In this document: positions 44,626 through 54,025 of the stretch, in pieces
How the letters are laid out: each line of letters starts with the position of its first letter
Numbering within the stretch: position 1 is the stretch's first letter
Assembly (NCBI GenBank): GCA_002705265.1
Contig: PAHR01000026.1
Coordinates: 1 to 64,000, forward strand
Source: Pelagibacteraceae bacterium
GTDB taxonomy: Bacteria; Pseudomonadota; Alphaproteobacteria; HIMB59
DNA: 64,000 nt
Direction of reading: 5' to 3'
Made by a program: the position numbers and the translations under genes
The notes under the pieces: generated by a model
Seen by the model: only the letters and a program-made list of their open reading frames with translations
Database searches by the model: none
What the model was told of the DNA's origin: nothing

Positions 44626-45224
44626 AAAATGAAATGAACCTTATACCCATTGTAGTTGAACAATCAGGCAAAGGTGAAAGATCTTTTGATATTTATTCAA
44701 GATTACTGAGAGAAAGAATTATTTTTTTAACAGGACCTATAGATGATAATTTATCTTCACTTATTTGTGCTCAATTACTTTTTTTAGAGTCAGAATCCCC
44801 TGAAGAAACTATAAATTTATATATAAATTCACCTGGAGGTATAGTTTCTGCTGGTTTGGCTATGTATGATACCATGCAATACATTAAATGCCCAGTATCT
44901 ACTGTATGTTTAGGTCAAGCAGCTTCAGCTGCTTCTTTAATTTTATGTGCTGGAGATAACGGAAGTAGGTACTCAACACCAAATGCAAAAATTATGATTC
45001 ATCAACCTTCAGGAGGGTTTTCTGGACAAGCTTCAGATATTAAAATTCACGCTGAAGAAATATTAAAAACAAAAAAAAGAATAAATGAAATTTATCAAAA
45101 GCATTTAAATATTAGTCTAAATGAGATTGATAAAGCCATGGAAAGAGATAAATTTTTTGATGCTGAAGAAGCTATGAAATTTGGCTTAATTGACAAAGTC
45201 ATAACAAAAAGAAATGATAAATAA
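44622..45224 (+). CDS. clpP: ATP-dependent Clp protease proteolytic subunit
   Basis: A 200 aa serine protease of the ClpXP complex. Ser is in [11 protein letters not shown], His in MIHQPSGG, and the Asp in the C-terminal half completes the triad; [17 protein letters not shown] is the hydrophobic-groove region. It starts within the tig stop, and clpX starts at the next base after its own stop, so the three genes are one operon. Confidence 0.97.
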   Translation: MKNEMNLIPIVVEQSGKGERSFDIYSRLLRERIIFLTGPIDDNLSSLICAQLLFLESESPEETINLYINSPGGIVSAGLAMYDTMQYIKCPVSTVCLGQAASAASLILCAGDNGSRYSTPNAKIMIHQPSGGFSGQASDIKIHAEEILKTKKRINEIYQKHLNISLNEIDKAMERDKFFDAEEAMKFGLIDKVITKRNDK

Positions 45225-46469
45225 ATGACAGATGTTCCAGTGACTTCAGATGAGAAAAAAATTTCGTGTTCTTTTTGTGGTAAAATTCAAGAAGAAGTAA
45301 AAAAACTGATCGCAGGACCTAATGTTTACATCTGCAATGAATGTGTTGTTTTATGTAAAGATATTCTTGCCGAAGATGATAAAATAGATACAAAAAAAAA
45401 ATTTGATATACCTAAACCTAGTGAGATCTATAATTACTTAGAGAACCATATAATTGGTCAAGAACAGGCAAAAAAAATATTGTCAGTTGCTGTTTATAAT
45501 CATTACAAAAGAGTACAAAAGCCTTTAAAAGATATTGAAATTTCAAAATCCAATATTCTTTTAATAGGTCCGACTGGATGTGGAAAAACTTTATTAGCCC
45601 AAACACTAGCTAAGTTTCTTAATGTTCCTTTTACTATTGCTGACGCAACCACTTTAACTGAAGCTGGTTACGTGGGCGAAGATGTTGAAAATATAATTTT
45701 GAGACTGTTGCAACAATGTGATTATGACGTAAATTCTGCTCAAAAGGGGATCGTTTATATTGACGAAATCGATAAAGTTGGAAGAAAAAGTGAAAACCCA
45801 TCCATTACAAGAGACGTATCTGGAGAAGGTGTGCAACAGGCATTATTAAAAATAATCGAAGGCACAACATCTAGCGTCCCACCACAAGGAGGAAGAAAAC
45901 ATCCTCAGCAAGAATTCCTTCAAGTAAATACAAAAAATATTCTTTTTATATGTGGGGGAGCTTTTGAAGGGATTGAAAAAATTATTAAAAATAGAATTAA
46001 TAAGAAAACAATTGGTTTTAACAAGCTACTTTCTGAAAAAGAAGAGTTTAAGACACAGTTAGAAAATGATGATTTGATTAAATTTGGATTAATACCGGAA
46101 TTAGTTGGCAGACTACCTGTAAATGCCAATTTAAATGAATTGAATCTAGATGATTTACAAAAAATTCTTATAACCCCAAAAAATGCTATTTCAAAACAAT
46201 ATGAAGCTCTTTTTTCATTTGAAGGCGTTAATTTTGAAATTACAGAAGATGGAAGAAAGCAAATAGCATTATTAGCCCAAGAAAAGAAAATTGGTGCCAG
46301 GGGTCTAAGATCAATATTGGAAAAACTTTTGCTTGATTGTATGTTTGATATACCGGATAAAAATGATGTAGAGAAAGTACTTTTAAACAAAGAAGCCGTC
46401 TTATCTAATCAACCAATAATAGTATATAAAGAAAAAGTAAAAATTAAAAAAAAAGTAGGTGAAAATTAA
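45225..46469 (+). CDS. clpX: ATP-dependent Clp protease ATPase subunit ClpX
   Basis: A 414 aa AAA+ unfoldase that feeds substrates to ClpP. The zinc finger lies at about 10-40 (CSFCGK then CNECVVLC), Walker A is GPTGCGKT, Walker [12 protein letters not shown], and the pore loop is in [13 protein letters not shown]-type arginine and sensor motifs ([10 protein letters not shown]) close the protein. It begins directly after clpP; lon follows 24 bp downstream. Confidence 0.97.
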   Translation: MTDVPVTSDEKKISCSFCGKIQEEVKKLIAGPNVYICNECVVLCKDILAEDDKIDTKKKFDIPKPSEIYNYLENHIIGQEQAKKILSVAVYNHYKRVQKPLKDIEISKSNILLIGPTGCGKTLLAQTLAKFLNVPFTIADATTLTEAGYVGEDVENIILRLLQQCDYDVNSAQKGIVYIDEIDKVGRKSENPSITRDVSGEGVQQALLKIIEGTTSSVPPQGGRKHPQQEFLQVNTKNILFICGGAFEGIEKIIKNRINKKTIGFNKLLSEKEEFKTQLENDDLIKFGLIPELVGRLPVNANLNELNLDDLQKILITPKNAISKQYEALFSFEGVNFEITEDGRKQIALLAQEKKIGARGLRSILEKLLLDCMFDIPDKNDVEKVLLNKEAVLSNQPIIVYKEKVKIKKKVGEN

Positions 46470-46473
46470 AAAT

Positions 46474-46491
46474 TCATCACTATCTTATAAT
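46474..46491 (+). promoter_or_regulatory. Sequence element before lon, shared with nuoA upstream region
   Basis: TCATCACTATCTTATA here matches TCATCTCTATCTTATA before nuoA (49515-49530) at 15 of 16 positions; the likeness extends upstream through AGGTGAAAAT in both. It ends just before the lon ATG and overlaps no Shine-Dalgarno. Its role is unknown; a shared promoter or binding site is possible. Confidence 0.25.
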
Positions 46492-46493
46492 TA

Positions 46494-48914
46494 ATGAAAA
46501 AAACTTACGAAACTGGACCTATACTGCCCCTTAGGGATCTTGTTGTTTATCCTTCAATTACTTCTCCTCTTTTTGTAGGTAGATCAAAATCTATTGATGC
46601 AATAAATTTTGCGATGAATAACAATGATAAAATTATTTACCTTTTCACACAAAAAGAACCTACTCAGGATGATCCAAAACCAGTTGATATTTACTCCTAT
46701 GGTGTAAAATCCAAAATTATTCAATTTCTTAAATTGCCAGATAATACATATAAAGTACTAACAGAAGGTTTGGAGATTTTTAAAATTAAATCTCAAATTA
46801 AGGAAAAAAGTACTTTCTTATCAGCGAAGTTAGAAAAAATTTCTATAATAAAAAAAAGCAATGTTGAATTAAAAGCTTCACTAAGAGTGATAAAAAATGA
46901 ATTCCAAAATTATATCCAAAATATTGGAAATAATAACGACATTTTAGAAGGTTTATTAAACATAGATGACCCTTACAAGTTTGTTGATAACGTTTATTAC
47001 AATTTAAACATGTCTATCGAAGAAAAACAAAAAAACTTAGAAACTTTTGATGTAAATAAAAAAATTAAAAATTTACTCAATTATTTTTCAAAAGAACTTA
47101 ATTTTTCTGCTTTAGAAAAAAAGATAAAAAATAGAGTTAAGAGACAGATGGAAAAAACTCAAAGAGAATATTATTTAAATGAACAAATGAAAGCAATTCA
47201 AAAAGAATTAGGTGATGGGGAAGAAGGAACTAATGAGTATTCAGAAATCGAAAAAAAGATTAATGAGACTCAATTGTCAAAAGAAGCTAAAGATAAATCT
47301 ATTAATGAATTTAAAAAATTAAAAAATATGAGTCCTATGTCAGCTGAAGCATCAGTTATTAGAAATTACTTAGAGTGGATGTTAGACATACCTTGGGAAA
47401 AATTTTCAAAAGAGTCCAATAATATCGCTGCTGCTGAAAAAATTCTTAATGAAGACCATTATGGTTTGGATAAAGTAAAAGAAAGAATTCTTGAATTTCT
47501 CGCTGTTAAAAAAAGATCAAATAAATCGACTGGAACTATATTATGTTTTATTGGACCCCCAGGAGTTGGTAAAACTTCTTTAGGGAAGTCAATCGCTAGA
47601 GCTACTGGTAGAGAATTTGCTAAATTTTCTCTAGGTGGTATCAGAGATGAGGCGGAGATTAGGGGACATAGAAGAACTTATATAGGTTCTATGCCAGGAA
47701 GATTTATTCAAGCAATGAAAAAAGCAAAAACTAGTAACCCAATCATTCTTCTTGATGAAATTGACAAAATTGGCAATGACTGGAGGGGAGATCCTTCTTC
47801 AGCTTTACTTGAAGTTTTAGATCCTGAACAGAATAATCAATTTAACGATCATTATCTTGAAGTTGATTATGATCTTTCCAATGTAATGTTTATATGTACT
47901 GGTAATACATATAATATACCTGGACCCCTATTAGATAGATTAGAAATTATAGAAGTTTCTGGCTATACAGAAAAAGAAAAAGTAGAAATTGCTAAAAGAT
48001 ATTTAGTTCCAAAGAAGATGAAGAAAAATTTTGTAAAATCATCTGAATTTAAATTTAATAGAGATTCCATTATTAAGATAGTAAGAAATTATACTAGAGA
48101 GTCTGGAGTTAGAGGTTTGGAACAAATTTTTGACAAATTATTTAGGAAGCTAGTTTTTAGTTTAGAAAAAAACAAAACTAGAAATAACAAAAAGAAAATT
48201 TTTGATTCTAAGTTAATTAAGGAATTTCTTGGTGCAGAAAAATTTAAAGATTCAACTTTAGAAAAGAAAAATTTAGTTGGTATAACTCATGGTCTTGCCT
48301 GGACACAAGTAGGAGGCGATCTTTTAAATATTGAAGTTAATTTATCTTCTGGTAAGGGAATAATTAACGCTACTGGTAAATTAGGTGAAGTAATGAAAGA
48401 GTCCATTACTGCTGCTTTAGGTTATATTAAATCAAATTCAGTAGAGTTTGGAATAAATCCTAAAATTTTTGATAAGATTGATATTCACTTACATGTCCCT
48501 GAAGGATCTATTCCAAAAGATGGTCCAAGTGCGGGTATTACTATGTTTACCTCTCTCATATCTGCTTTAACTGATATAAAAGTTAAAAAAGATGTTGCTA
48601 TGACAGGAGAGATTACTTTAAAGGGCAGAGTTCTTCCGATTGGAGGACTGAAAGAAAAATTATTGGCTGCCATTAGATACGGTATAAAGACTGTTATTAT
48701 CCCTAAAGATAATGAAAAAGATCTTTTGGAAATTCAAAAAGATATTCAAAACAAGTTAAAAATAGTAACTGTTGAATATGCCCAAGAAGTACTTGATTTA
48801 GCTTTAACAAGCAAAATATCAAAAATTGACAAGAAACTTGACTGGAGAAGTATAGTTTCTGATGCAGTAAATAAAAAAACCCCCAAAAATCAACAAAAAA
48901 CTTTCGTAAACTAG
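46494..48914 (+). CDS. lon: ATP-dependent Lon protease
   Basis: An 806 aa LonA protease that degrades damaged and some regulatory proteins. The N-terminal LAN domain opens with LPLRDLVVYPS; the AAA+ part has GPPGVGKTSLG (Walker A) and IILLDEIDKIG (Walker B). The proteolytic domain has the catalytic Ser in DGPSAG and a Lys further on. The C-terminus is short and Lys-rich. It follows clpX and precedes hupB, the standard alphaproteobacterial order. No clear Shine-Dalgarno precedes its ATG. Confidence 0.97.
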   Translation: MKKTYETGPILPLRDLVVYPSITSPLFVGRSKSIDAINFAMNNNDKIIYLFTQKEPTQDDPKPVDIYSYGVKSKIIQFLKLPDNTYKVLTEGLEIFKIKSQIKEKSTFLSAKLEKISIIKKSNVELKASLRVIKNEFQNYIQNIGNNNDILEGLLNIDDPYKFVDNVYYNLNMSIEEKQKNLETFDVNKKIKNLLNYFSKELNFSALEKKIKNRVKRQMEKTQREYYLNEQMKAIQKELGDGEEGTNEYSEIEKKINETQLSKEAKDKSINEFKKLKNMSPMSAEASVIRNYLEWMLDIPWEKFSKESNNIAAAEKILNEDHYGLDKVKERILEFLAVKKRSNKSTGTILCFIGPPGVGKTSLGKSIARATGREFAKFSLGGIRDEAEIRGHRRTYIGSMPGRFIQAMKKAKTSNPIILLDEIDKIGNDWRGDPSSALLEVLDPEQNNQFNDHYLEVDYDLSNVMFICTGNTYNIPGPLLDRLEIIEVSGYTEKEKVEIAKRYLVPKKMKKNFVKSSEFKFNRDSIIKIVRNYTRESGVRGLEQIFDKLFRKLVFSLEKNKTRNNKKKIFDSKLIKEFLGAEKFKDSTLEKKNLVGITHGLAWTQVGGDLLNIEVNLSSGKGIINATGKLGEVMKESITAALGYIKSNSVEFGINPKIFDKIDIHLHVPEGSIPKDGPSAGITMFTSLISALTDIKVKKDVAMTGEITLKGRVLPIGGLKEKLLAAIRYGIKTVIIPKDNEKDLLEIQKDIQNKLKIVTVEYAQEVLDLALTSKISKIDKKLDWRSIVSDAVNKKTPKNQQKTFVN

Positions 48915-48924
48915 TAGATTTGTA

Positions 48925-48954
48925 TTGATTTTTAAGCATTTTTTTTATTACAAT
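48925..48954 (+). promoter_or_regulatory. Candidate sigma-70 promoter for hupB
   Basis: TTGATT (48925-48930) and TACAAT (48949-48954), 18 bp apart, lie about 30 bp before the hupB start and just after the lon stop, giving hupB its own possible promoter. The AT-rich background makes this tentative. Confidence 0.4.
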
Positions 48955-48983
48955 TGAATTATAGAATCATAGGGAGTTTAGAC

Positions 48984-49265
48984 ATGAATAAAAATGAATT
49001 AATTGCAGAATATAGCTCAAGAAATAGTGTTGGTAAGTCAGATGCAACTAAGGCAGTTGATAGTCTTTTCGAAATCATTACTTCAACATTAAAGGGAGGT
49101 GGTGATGTTAAGATTGCTGGTTTTGGTACTTTTAAAGTAGCAGATACAAAAGCCAAGACTGGTAGAAACCCAAGAACTGGTGAGTCGATACAAATAGCAG
49201 CATCAAAAAAACCAAAATTTCTTGCTGGTAAACAGCTAAAAGAACTAATAAAGTCCACAGTCTAA
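48984..49265 (+). CDS. hupB: DNA-binding protein HU
   Basis: The ATG at 48984 with AGGGAG upstream is the real start (an in-frame TTG at 48954 lies inside the promoter region), giving 93 aa. The HU fold is clear: MNKNELIAEYSSR helix, KIAGFGTFKV, the DNA-binding arm with GRNPRTGE, and KKPKFLAGKQLKELI at the end. It compacts and bends DNA in the nucleoid. Two tRNA genes follow 6 bp and about 96 bp downstream. Confidence 0.96.
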   Translation: MNKNELIAEYSSRNSVGKSDATKAVDSLFEIITSTLKGGGDVKIAGFGTFKVADTKAKTGRNPRTGESIQIAASKKPKFLAGKQLKELIKSTV

Positions 49266-49271
49266 TAAACA

Positions 49272-49347
49272 GGGCGATTAGCTCAGTTGGTAGAGCATCT
49301 CGTTTACACCGAGAGGGTCGGCGGTTCGAGTCCGTCATCGCCCACCA
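49272..49347 (+). tRNA. tRNA-Val (TAC)
   Basis: A 76-base tRNA with acceptor GGGCGAT/ATCGCCC, discriminator A and encoded CCA. The anticodon stem TCTCG/CGAGA surrounds loop TTTACAC, giving anticodon TAC. Confidence 0.96.
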
Positions 49348-49361
49348 TTTATTAGTGCGCC

Positions 49362-49438
49362 GGGGGCGTAGTTCAGTTGGTTAGAACGCCTGCCTGTCAC
49401 GCAGGAGGTCGCGAGTTCGAGTCTCGTCGCTCCCGCCA
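49362..49438 (+). tRNA. tRNA-Asp (GTC)
   Basis: A 77-base tRNA with acceptor GGGGGCG/CGCTCCC (one G-T pair), discriminator G and encoded CCA. The anticodon stem CCTGC/GCAGG surrounds loop CTGTCAC, giving anticodon GTC. Confidence 0.96.
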
Positions 49439-49514
49439 TTCTTTTTGTAATGGAATTCAATAAGCTTCCAAAATTATTTAGTTGCGTCACTTTTTTGAGG
49501 TGAAAATATAAAAA

Positions 49515-49532
49515 TCATCTCTATCTTATATA
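49515..49532 (+). promoter_or_regulatory. Sequence element before nuoA, shared with lon upstream region
   Basis: TCATCTCTATCTTATA precedes the nuoA Shine-Dalgarno (TTGGAGA) and matches the stretch before lon. The 106-bp gap between tRNA-Asp and nuoA should hold the promoter of the whole nuo operon; TTGCGT (49482) and TATAAA (49507) are a possible pair with 19-bp spacing. Confidence 0.28.
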
Positions 49533-49544
49533 TATTGGAGACTC

Positions 49545-49904
49545 ATGCATAATAACGATTATTTTTTTATTTTAATTTTTATTTTAATTGCAGCAGGTAT
49601 GGCATTAGCCATGTATATCCTTTCGAAAGTACTCTCCCCGAGTTCACCAGATAGTGAAAAACTTTCTGCTTACGAGTGTGGTTTTGAAGCTTTTGATGAT
49701 ACGAGATCTAAGTTTGACGTAAGGTTTTATCTTGTTTCAATATTATTTATAATTTTTGATTTGGAAATTGCTTTTTTATTTCCTTGGGCAGTTAGTCTTA
49801 AAAATATTGGTGCACTTGGTTTTTATTCAATGATGTTTTTTTTATTTATACTCACTATTGGTTTTATTTATGAATGGAAGAACGGAGCTTTAGATTGGGA
49901 ATAG
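49545..49904 (+). CDS. nuoA: NADH-quinone oxidoreductase subunit A
   Basis: A 119 aa membrane subunit of complex I with three helices. [21 protein letters not shown] contains the conserved Cys/Glu loop near residue 45, and [20 protein letters not shown] is the second helix. It opens the 14-gene nuo operon. The nuoB start overlaps its 3' end by 31 bp if the first ATG is used. Confidence 0.96.
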   Translation: MHNNDYFFILIFILIAAGMALAMYILSKVLSPSSPDSEKLSAYECGFEAFDDTRSKFDVRFYLVSILFIIFDLEIAFLFPWAVSLKNIGALGFYSMMFFLFILTIGFIYEWKNGALDWE

Positions 49905-50398
49905 AAAAATATAACTCTTTAAATTTAGAGGAAGTTTTTGAAAAAAAAGGTTTTGTTACTTCCAACTTTGAAAACTTAATTAATTGGGCAAGGGCAGGGT
50001 CTCTATGGCCAATGACCTTCGGACTTGCATGTTGTGGAGTAGAAATGATGCATTCTTATATGAGTAGATATGATTTAGACAGACTAGGTGTGATACCAAG
50101 AGGTTCTCCAAGACAATCTGACGTGATGATTGTTGCTGGAACTTTAACTAATAAAATGTCTAGTGCTCTTAGAAAAGTTTACGACCAAATGCCTGAACCT
50201 CGATGGGTGATTTCTATGGGCTCATGTGCTAATGGAGGTGGTTATTATCATTATTCTTATTCAGTAGTTAGAGGTTGTGATCGAATAGTTCCAGTCGATA
50301 TCTATGTACCAGGATGTCCTCCCACTGCAGAAGCTCTTTTATATGGAATAATGCAATTACAAGACAAGATAACAAAGAAAAAGAAAATTTTTAGATAA
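49874..50398 (+). CDS. nuoB: NADH-quinone oxidoreductase subunit B
   Basis: A 174 aa peripheral-arm subunit that carries Fe-S cluster N2, the last electron carrier before quinone. The cysteines are visible in [19 protein letters not shown] and [11 protein letters not shown]. The ATG at 49874 overlaps nuoA by 31 bp; a TTG at 49895 would shorten this to 10 bp and is a possible alternative. The next gene starts 6 bp after its stop. Confidence 0.95.
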   Translation: MEERSFRLGIEKYNSLNLEEVFEKKGFVTSNFENLINWARAGSLWPMTFGLACCGVEMMHSYMSRYDLDRLGVIPRGSPRQSDVMIVAGTLTNKMSSALRKVYDQMPEPRWVISMGSCANGGGYYHYSYSVVRGCDRIVPVDIYVPGCPPTAEALLYGIMQLQDKITKKKKIFR

Positions 50399-50404
50399 AA
50401 CAAA

Positions 50405-50998
50405 ATGATAGCCGAATTGCTTCAAAAATACTCTGTAGGGAATTTTTTTTACCCAATTAAATCTGAAGCAGAAGGTATTTTAATTAAAAAAGATTTCATA
50501 ATTGAAGTAGTCCAAAAATTAAAAGAAGATGAAGACTTATTGTTTGACCAGCTAATTGATGTTACAGCTACTGATAACCTGCAATCCGAAGCAATGTCTT
50601 CTAACGATAGATTTACTTTAATTTATACTTTTCTAAGTTTGAAAAAAAATAATCGTTTTTTTTTATTTACAAATGTATCTGAAGAAAATCCTGTTATAGA
50701 TTCAATAACTCAAATTTTTGAAACAGCAAATTGGTATGAGAGAGAATGTTATGATCTATTTGGCATCACTTTTAAAAATCACCCTAGTCTTCAAAGAATA
50801 ATGAATGATTATAACTTTAAGGGCTATCCTCTAAGAAAAGACTTCCCTTTAACGGGATATGAAGAGGTTAGGTATGATGAGAACTTAAAAAAAGTTGTTT
50901 ATGAACCAGTTGATTTAAAACAAGAATTTAGAGACTTCGATAATGAAAGCCCTTGGGAAGGTATTAAAGATATTGTTAAAGAGGGTCTAGACAAGTAA
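50405..50998 (+). CDS. nuoC: NADH-quinone oxidoreductase subunit C
   Basis: A 197 aa hydrophilic subunit, unfused to NuoD as usual in alphaproteobacteria. WYERECYDLFGITFKNHPSLQRIM near residue 115 and FKGYPLRKDFPLTGYEEVRYDE are diagnostic. It helps form the quinone-side face with NuoB and NuoD. The gene is 6 bp after nuoB and 6 bp before nuoD. Confidence 0.96.
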   Translation: MIAELLQKYSVGNFFYPIKSEAEGILIKKDFIIEVVQKLKEDEDLLFDQLIDVTATDNLQSEAMSSNDRFTLIYTFLSLKKNNRFFLFTNVSEENPVIDSITQIFETANWYERECYDLFGITFKNHPSLQRIMNDYNFKGYPLRKDFPLTGYEEVRYDENLKKVVYEPVDLKQEFRDFDNESPWEGIKDIVKEGLDK

Positions 50999-51004
50999 TT
51001 AAAT

Positions 51005-52180
51005 ATGTCTGAAAATTTTAAACCAGTTACTTTAAATTTTGGCCCTCAGCATCCTGCTGCTCATGGCGTATTAAGATTACTTGTTCAGCTTGATGGAGAA
51101 GTAGTTAATAAAGCCGAACCTCATATTGGATTATTGCATAGGGGAACAGAAAAATTAATTGAACATAAAACTTACACCCAGGCAATTCCATATTTTGACA
51201 GATTGGATTATGTTTCTCCAATGTGTCAAGAACATGCTTTTGCAATAGCTGTGGAGAAACTATTAAATATAGATCCACCAGTTAGAGCAAAGTATATAAG
51301 AGTTATGTTTGCTGAGCTCACAAGAATTCTAAACCACTTATTAAATATACCTGCTTTTGCAATGGACATAGGAGCTGCAACTCCAATGCTATGGGCGTTT
51401 GAAGAAAGAGAAAAAATGCTTGAATTTCATGAAGCTGTATCTGGAGCTCGTTTTCATGCCGCTTATTTTAGACCAGGAGGAGTGCATCAAGATATGCCGG
51501 ATGGGCTTTTAGAAAAAATGAAAACCTACTTTGAGGGATTTCCAAAATTTATTGATACCCTAGAGGAATTATTAACTGAGAATAGAATTTTTAAACAACG
51601 ATCAGTAGATATAGGAATAATGTCAAAAGAAGATGCTATTGATTTAAGTTGTAGTGGCCCTGTGTTAAGAGCTAGTGGTGTGGCTTGGGATCTAAGAAAA
51701 TCTCAACCCTATGATATTTATTCTGAACTAGATTTTAAAATCCCAGTTGGAAAAACTGGTGACACCTATGACAGGTATTTAGTTCGAATGGAAGAGATGA
51801 GGGAGTCTGTAAAAATTATAAATCAATGCATAGAAAAAATTCCAACAGGCCCTGTGATGATAGAGAATAATAAAATTACCCCACCTAAAAGATCTGAAAT
51901 GAAGGACTCAATGGAAGCTATAATTCACCATTTTAAATTATTTACTGAGGGCTATAGGGTTCCCGAAGGTATTACTTATTCAGCCGTAGAAGCACCAAAA
52001 GGAGAATTTGGTTTGGTGTTAATAGCTGATGGAACTTCTAAACCATATAGATGTAAGTTAAGAGCTCCTGGTTTCCCGCACTTACAGGCCTTGCATTATT
52101 TATCTAAAGGTCATCAACTAGCTGATATTCCTTCTATTTTAGGAAGTTTAGATATTGTATTCGGAGAAATAGATAGATGA
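51005..52180 (+). CDS. nuoD: NADH-quinone oxidoreductase subunit D
   Basis: A 391 aa subunit of the quinone-binding site, related to hydrogenase large subunits. [30 protein letters not shown], and the C-terminal [12 protein letters not shown] are typical, and the Tyr/His pair for quinone is in this framework. Length is normal. It overlaps nuoE by 4 bp. Confidence 0.97.
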   Translation: MSENFKPVTLNFGPQHPAAHGVLRLLVQLDGEVVNKAEPHIGLLHRGTEKLIEHKTYTQAIPYFDRLDYVSPMCQEHAFAIAVEKLLNIDPPVRAKYIRVMFAELTRILNHLLNIPAFAMDIGAATPMLWAFEEREKMLEFHEAVSGARFHAAYFRPGGVHQDMPDGLLEKMKTYFEGFPKFIDTLEELLTENRIFKQRSVDIGIMSKEDAIDLSCSGPVLRASGVAWDLRKSQPYDIYSELDFKIPVGKTGDTYDRYLVRMEEMRESVKIINQCIEKIPTGPVMIENNKITPPKRSEMKDSMEAIIHHFKLFTEGYRVPEGITYSAVEAPKGEFGLVLIADGTSKPYRCKLRAPGFPHLQALHYLSKGHQLADIPSILGSLDIVFGEIDR

Positions 52181-52764
52181 GTTCAGGTCACCCAGGTCTA
52201 ATTAATGATTTTATTGAAAAAGGGGAGCCATTTCATTGGTCTGATAAAAATCTTAAAGAAATTGAAATTATAAAATCTAAATATCCTGAAGACAGACATC
52301 AAAGTGCTGTTATGCCTTTATTATATTTAGCTCAAAATCAAAATAATAATTGGCTTAGTACAGAATGTATTGAAGCTGTTTCAAAGGCTTTAGCTATGCC
52401 AAAAATAAGAGTAGCTGAAGTCGCTACATTTTATTCAATGTTTAATCTCAAACCTGTAGGAAAAAATTTAATACAAGTTTGCAGAACATCACCATGTATG
52501 CTAAGAGGTTCAAAAAAAATTACTGATACAATTATAAAAGAAACCAAATGTGGAATTAACCAAACTACAGATGATGGTTTATTTACAGTTGTTGAAGTAG
52601 AATGCTTGGGTGCATGTTCCAATGGACCAATGATTCAAATTAATAATGATTTTTACGAAGATCTTAATGAAGAAAACACCAAAAAGATTATTGAAAATAT
52701 AAAGGAAAATAAACCAAACAAGGTTGGCTCTCAAACAGGAAGGGTGTCTTCAGAAAATGCTTAA
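52177..52764 (+). CDS. nuoE: NADH-quinone oxidoreductase subunit E
   Basis: A 195 aa thioredoxin-fold subunit of the NADH-dehydrogenase module holding the 2Fe-2S cluster N1a. The four cysteines are visible in [12 protein letters not shown] and [11 protein letters not shown]. The N-terminal helical bundle ([24 protein letters not shown]) is standard. It overlaps nuoD by 4 bp and nuoF by 8 bp. Confidence 0.96.
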   Translation: MSSGHPGLINDFIEKGEPFHWSDKNLKEIEIIKSKYPEDRHQSAVMPLLYLAQNQNNNWLSTECIEAVSKALAMPKIRVAEVATFYSMFNLKPVGKNLIQVCRTSPCMLRGSKKITDTIIKETKCGINQTTDDGLFTVVEVECLGACSNGPMIQINNDFYEDLNEENTKKIIENIKENKPNKVGSQTGRVSSENA

Positions 52765-54025
52765 AATAGAAGATAAAATTTTTCAAAATTTACATGGATT
52801 CAACGATCCTTTTTTAGAAGGAACTTTAAAAAGAGGAACTTGGTCTAACACTAAAGACCTTTTAAAAAAAGAACCTAATGAAATTATTGAAATGACAAAA
52901 GCAAGCCAGTTAAGAGGTAGAGGTGGAGCTGGTTTTTCTACAGGAATGAAATGGTCTTTTATGCCAAAAGATACTGGGAAGCAACACTATCTTGTAGTTA
53001 ATGCAGATGAATCTGAACCTGGAACCTGTAAAGATAGAGAAATCATTAGGAATGACCCTCATATGCTAATTGAAGGTTGTTTAATAGCTTCATATGCCAT
53101 CCAAGCAACTAAGTGTTATATCTATATAAGAGGTGAATATTATTTTGAATACGAACAATTAGAAAAAGCCATAAAAGAAGCTTATAGCAAAAATTTAGTT
53201 GGAAAAAATGCTTGTGGAAGTGATTTTAATTTCGATATTTATGTTCATAGAGGTGCTGGCGCCTATATATGTGGAGAGGAGACGGCTTTATTAGAGAGTT
53301 TAGAGGGAAAGAAAGGGCAGCCTAGACTTAAACCTCCATTTCCAGCTGGTGCTGGATTATATGGAATGCCTACAACAATTAATAATGTTGAGTCTATTGC
53401 TGTTGTACCAACGATATTAAGAAGGGGCTCAGAATGGTTTAAGGGTATTGGCGAAGAAAACAACACTGGTACAAAGGTTTATTGTATTTCTGGTAATGTA
53501 AATAATCCATGTACTATTGAAGAAGAAATGGGTATCCCCTTAAAAGAATTAATAGAAAAATATGCTGGTGGCGTTCAAGGAGGATGGAGTAAATTACAAG
53601 CCATAATACCTGGGGGATCTAGTACACCTTTATTACCAAAGACTATTTGTGAAACTGTTAAAATGAATTTTGATGATCTTAAAAAAAATGGATCTGGTTT
53701 AGGCACAGCAGGTGTAATTGTTGTAAATAAAGACTTTGATATTACAGAAGTAATTGAAAGATTTGCTCACTTTTATAAACATGAAAGTTGTGGTCAATGT
53801 ACACCTTGTAGAGAGGGGACTGGTTGGATGCACCGTATGATGCAAAAACTATTAAAAGGTGAAATTTCTCCAGAACAAATGGAATTGCTAGAAAATGTTA
53901 CAAAGCAAATTGAAGGTCATACTATTTGTGCCTTAGGCGATGCAGCAGCATGGCCTATACAAGGACTTATTAAGAATTTTAAAAGTGAGTTACTAGCTAA
54001 ATATGAAAGTAAGAGAATTGAATAA
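52757..54025 (+). CDS. nuoF: NADH-quinone oxidoreductase subunit F
   Basis: The start is the ATG at 52757, which overlaps the nuoE stop in the usual way; an in-frame TTG 33 bp earlier would extend deep into nuoE. The product has 422 aa. It binds NADH and FMN ([41 protein letters not shown]) and one 4Fe-4S cluster ([12 protein letters not shown] plus a later Cys in HTICALGD). It is the electron entry point of complex I. Confidence 0.96.
   Translation: MLKIEDKIFQNLHGFNDPFLEGTLKRGTWSNTKDLLKKEPNEIIEMTKASQLRGRGGAGFSTGMKWSFMPKDTGKQHYLVVNADESEPGTCKDREIIRNDPHMLIEGCLIASYAIQATKCYIYIRGEYYFEYEQLEKAIKEAYSKNLVGKNACGSDFNFDIYVHRGAGAYICGEETALLESLEGKKGQPRLKPPFPAGAGLYGMPTTINNVESIAVVPTILRRGSEWFKGIGEENNTGTKVYCISGNVNNPCTIEEEMGIPLKELIEKYAGGVQGGWSKLQAIIPGGSSTPLLPKTICETVKMNFDDLKKNGSGLGTAGVIVVNKDFDITEVIERFAHFYKHESCGQCTPCREGTGWMHRMMQKLLKGEISPEQMELLENVTKQIEGHTICALGDAAAWPIQGLIKNFKSELLAKYESKRIE

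Noticed and set aside
45920-46390. 156 aa reverse frame inside clpX
   Set aside because: It is an antisense shadow with Ser/Phe/Leu-rich composition typical of reversed Lys/Glu-rich coding sequence.
49436-49452. CCATT/AATGG stem after tRNA-Asp as a terminator
   Set aside because: The arms are only 5 bp with no T-run after the stem, too weak to call.
52724-52756. TTG start giving a longer NuoF
   Set aside because: The ATG at 52757 overlaps the nuoE stop and gives the usual NuoF N-terminus.
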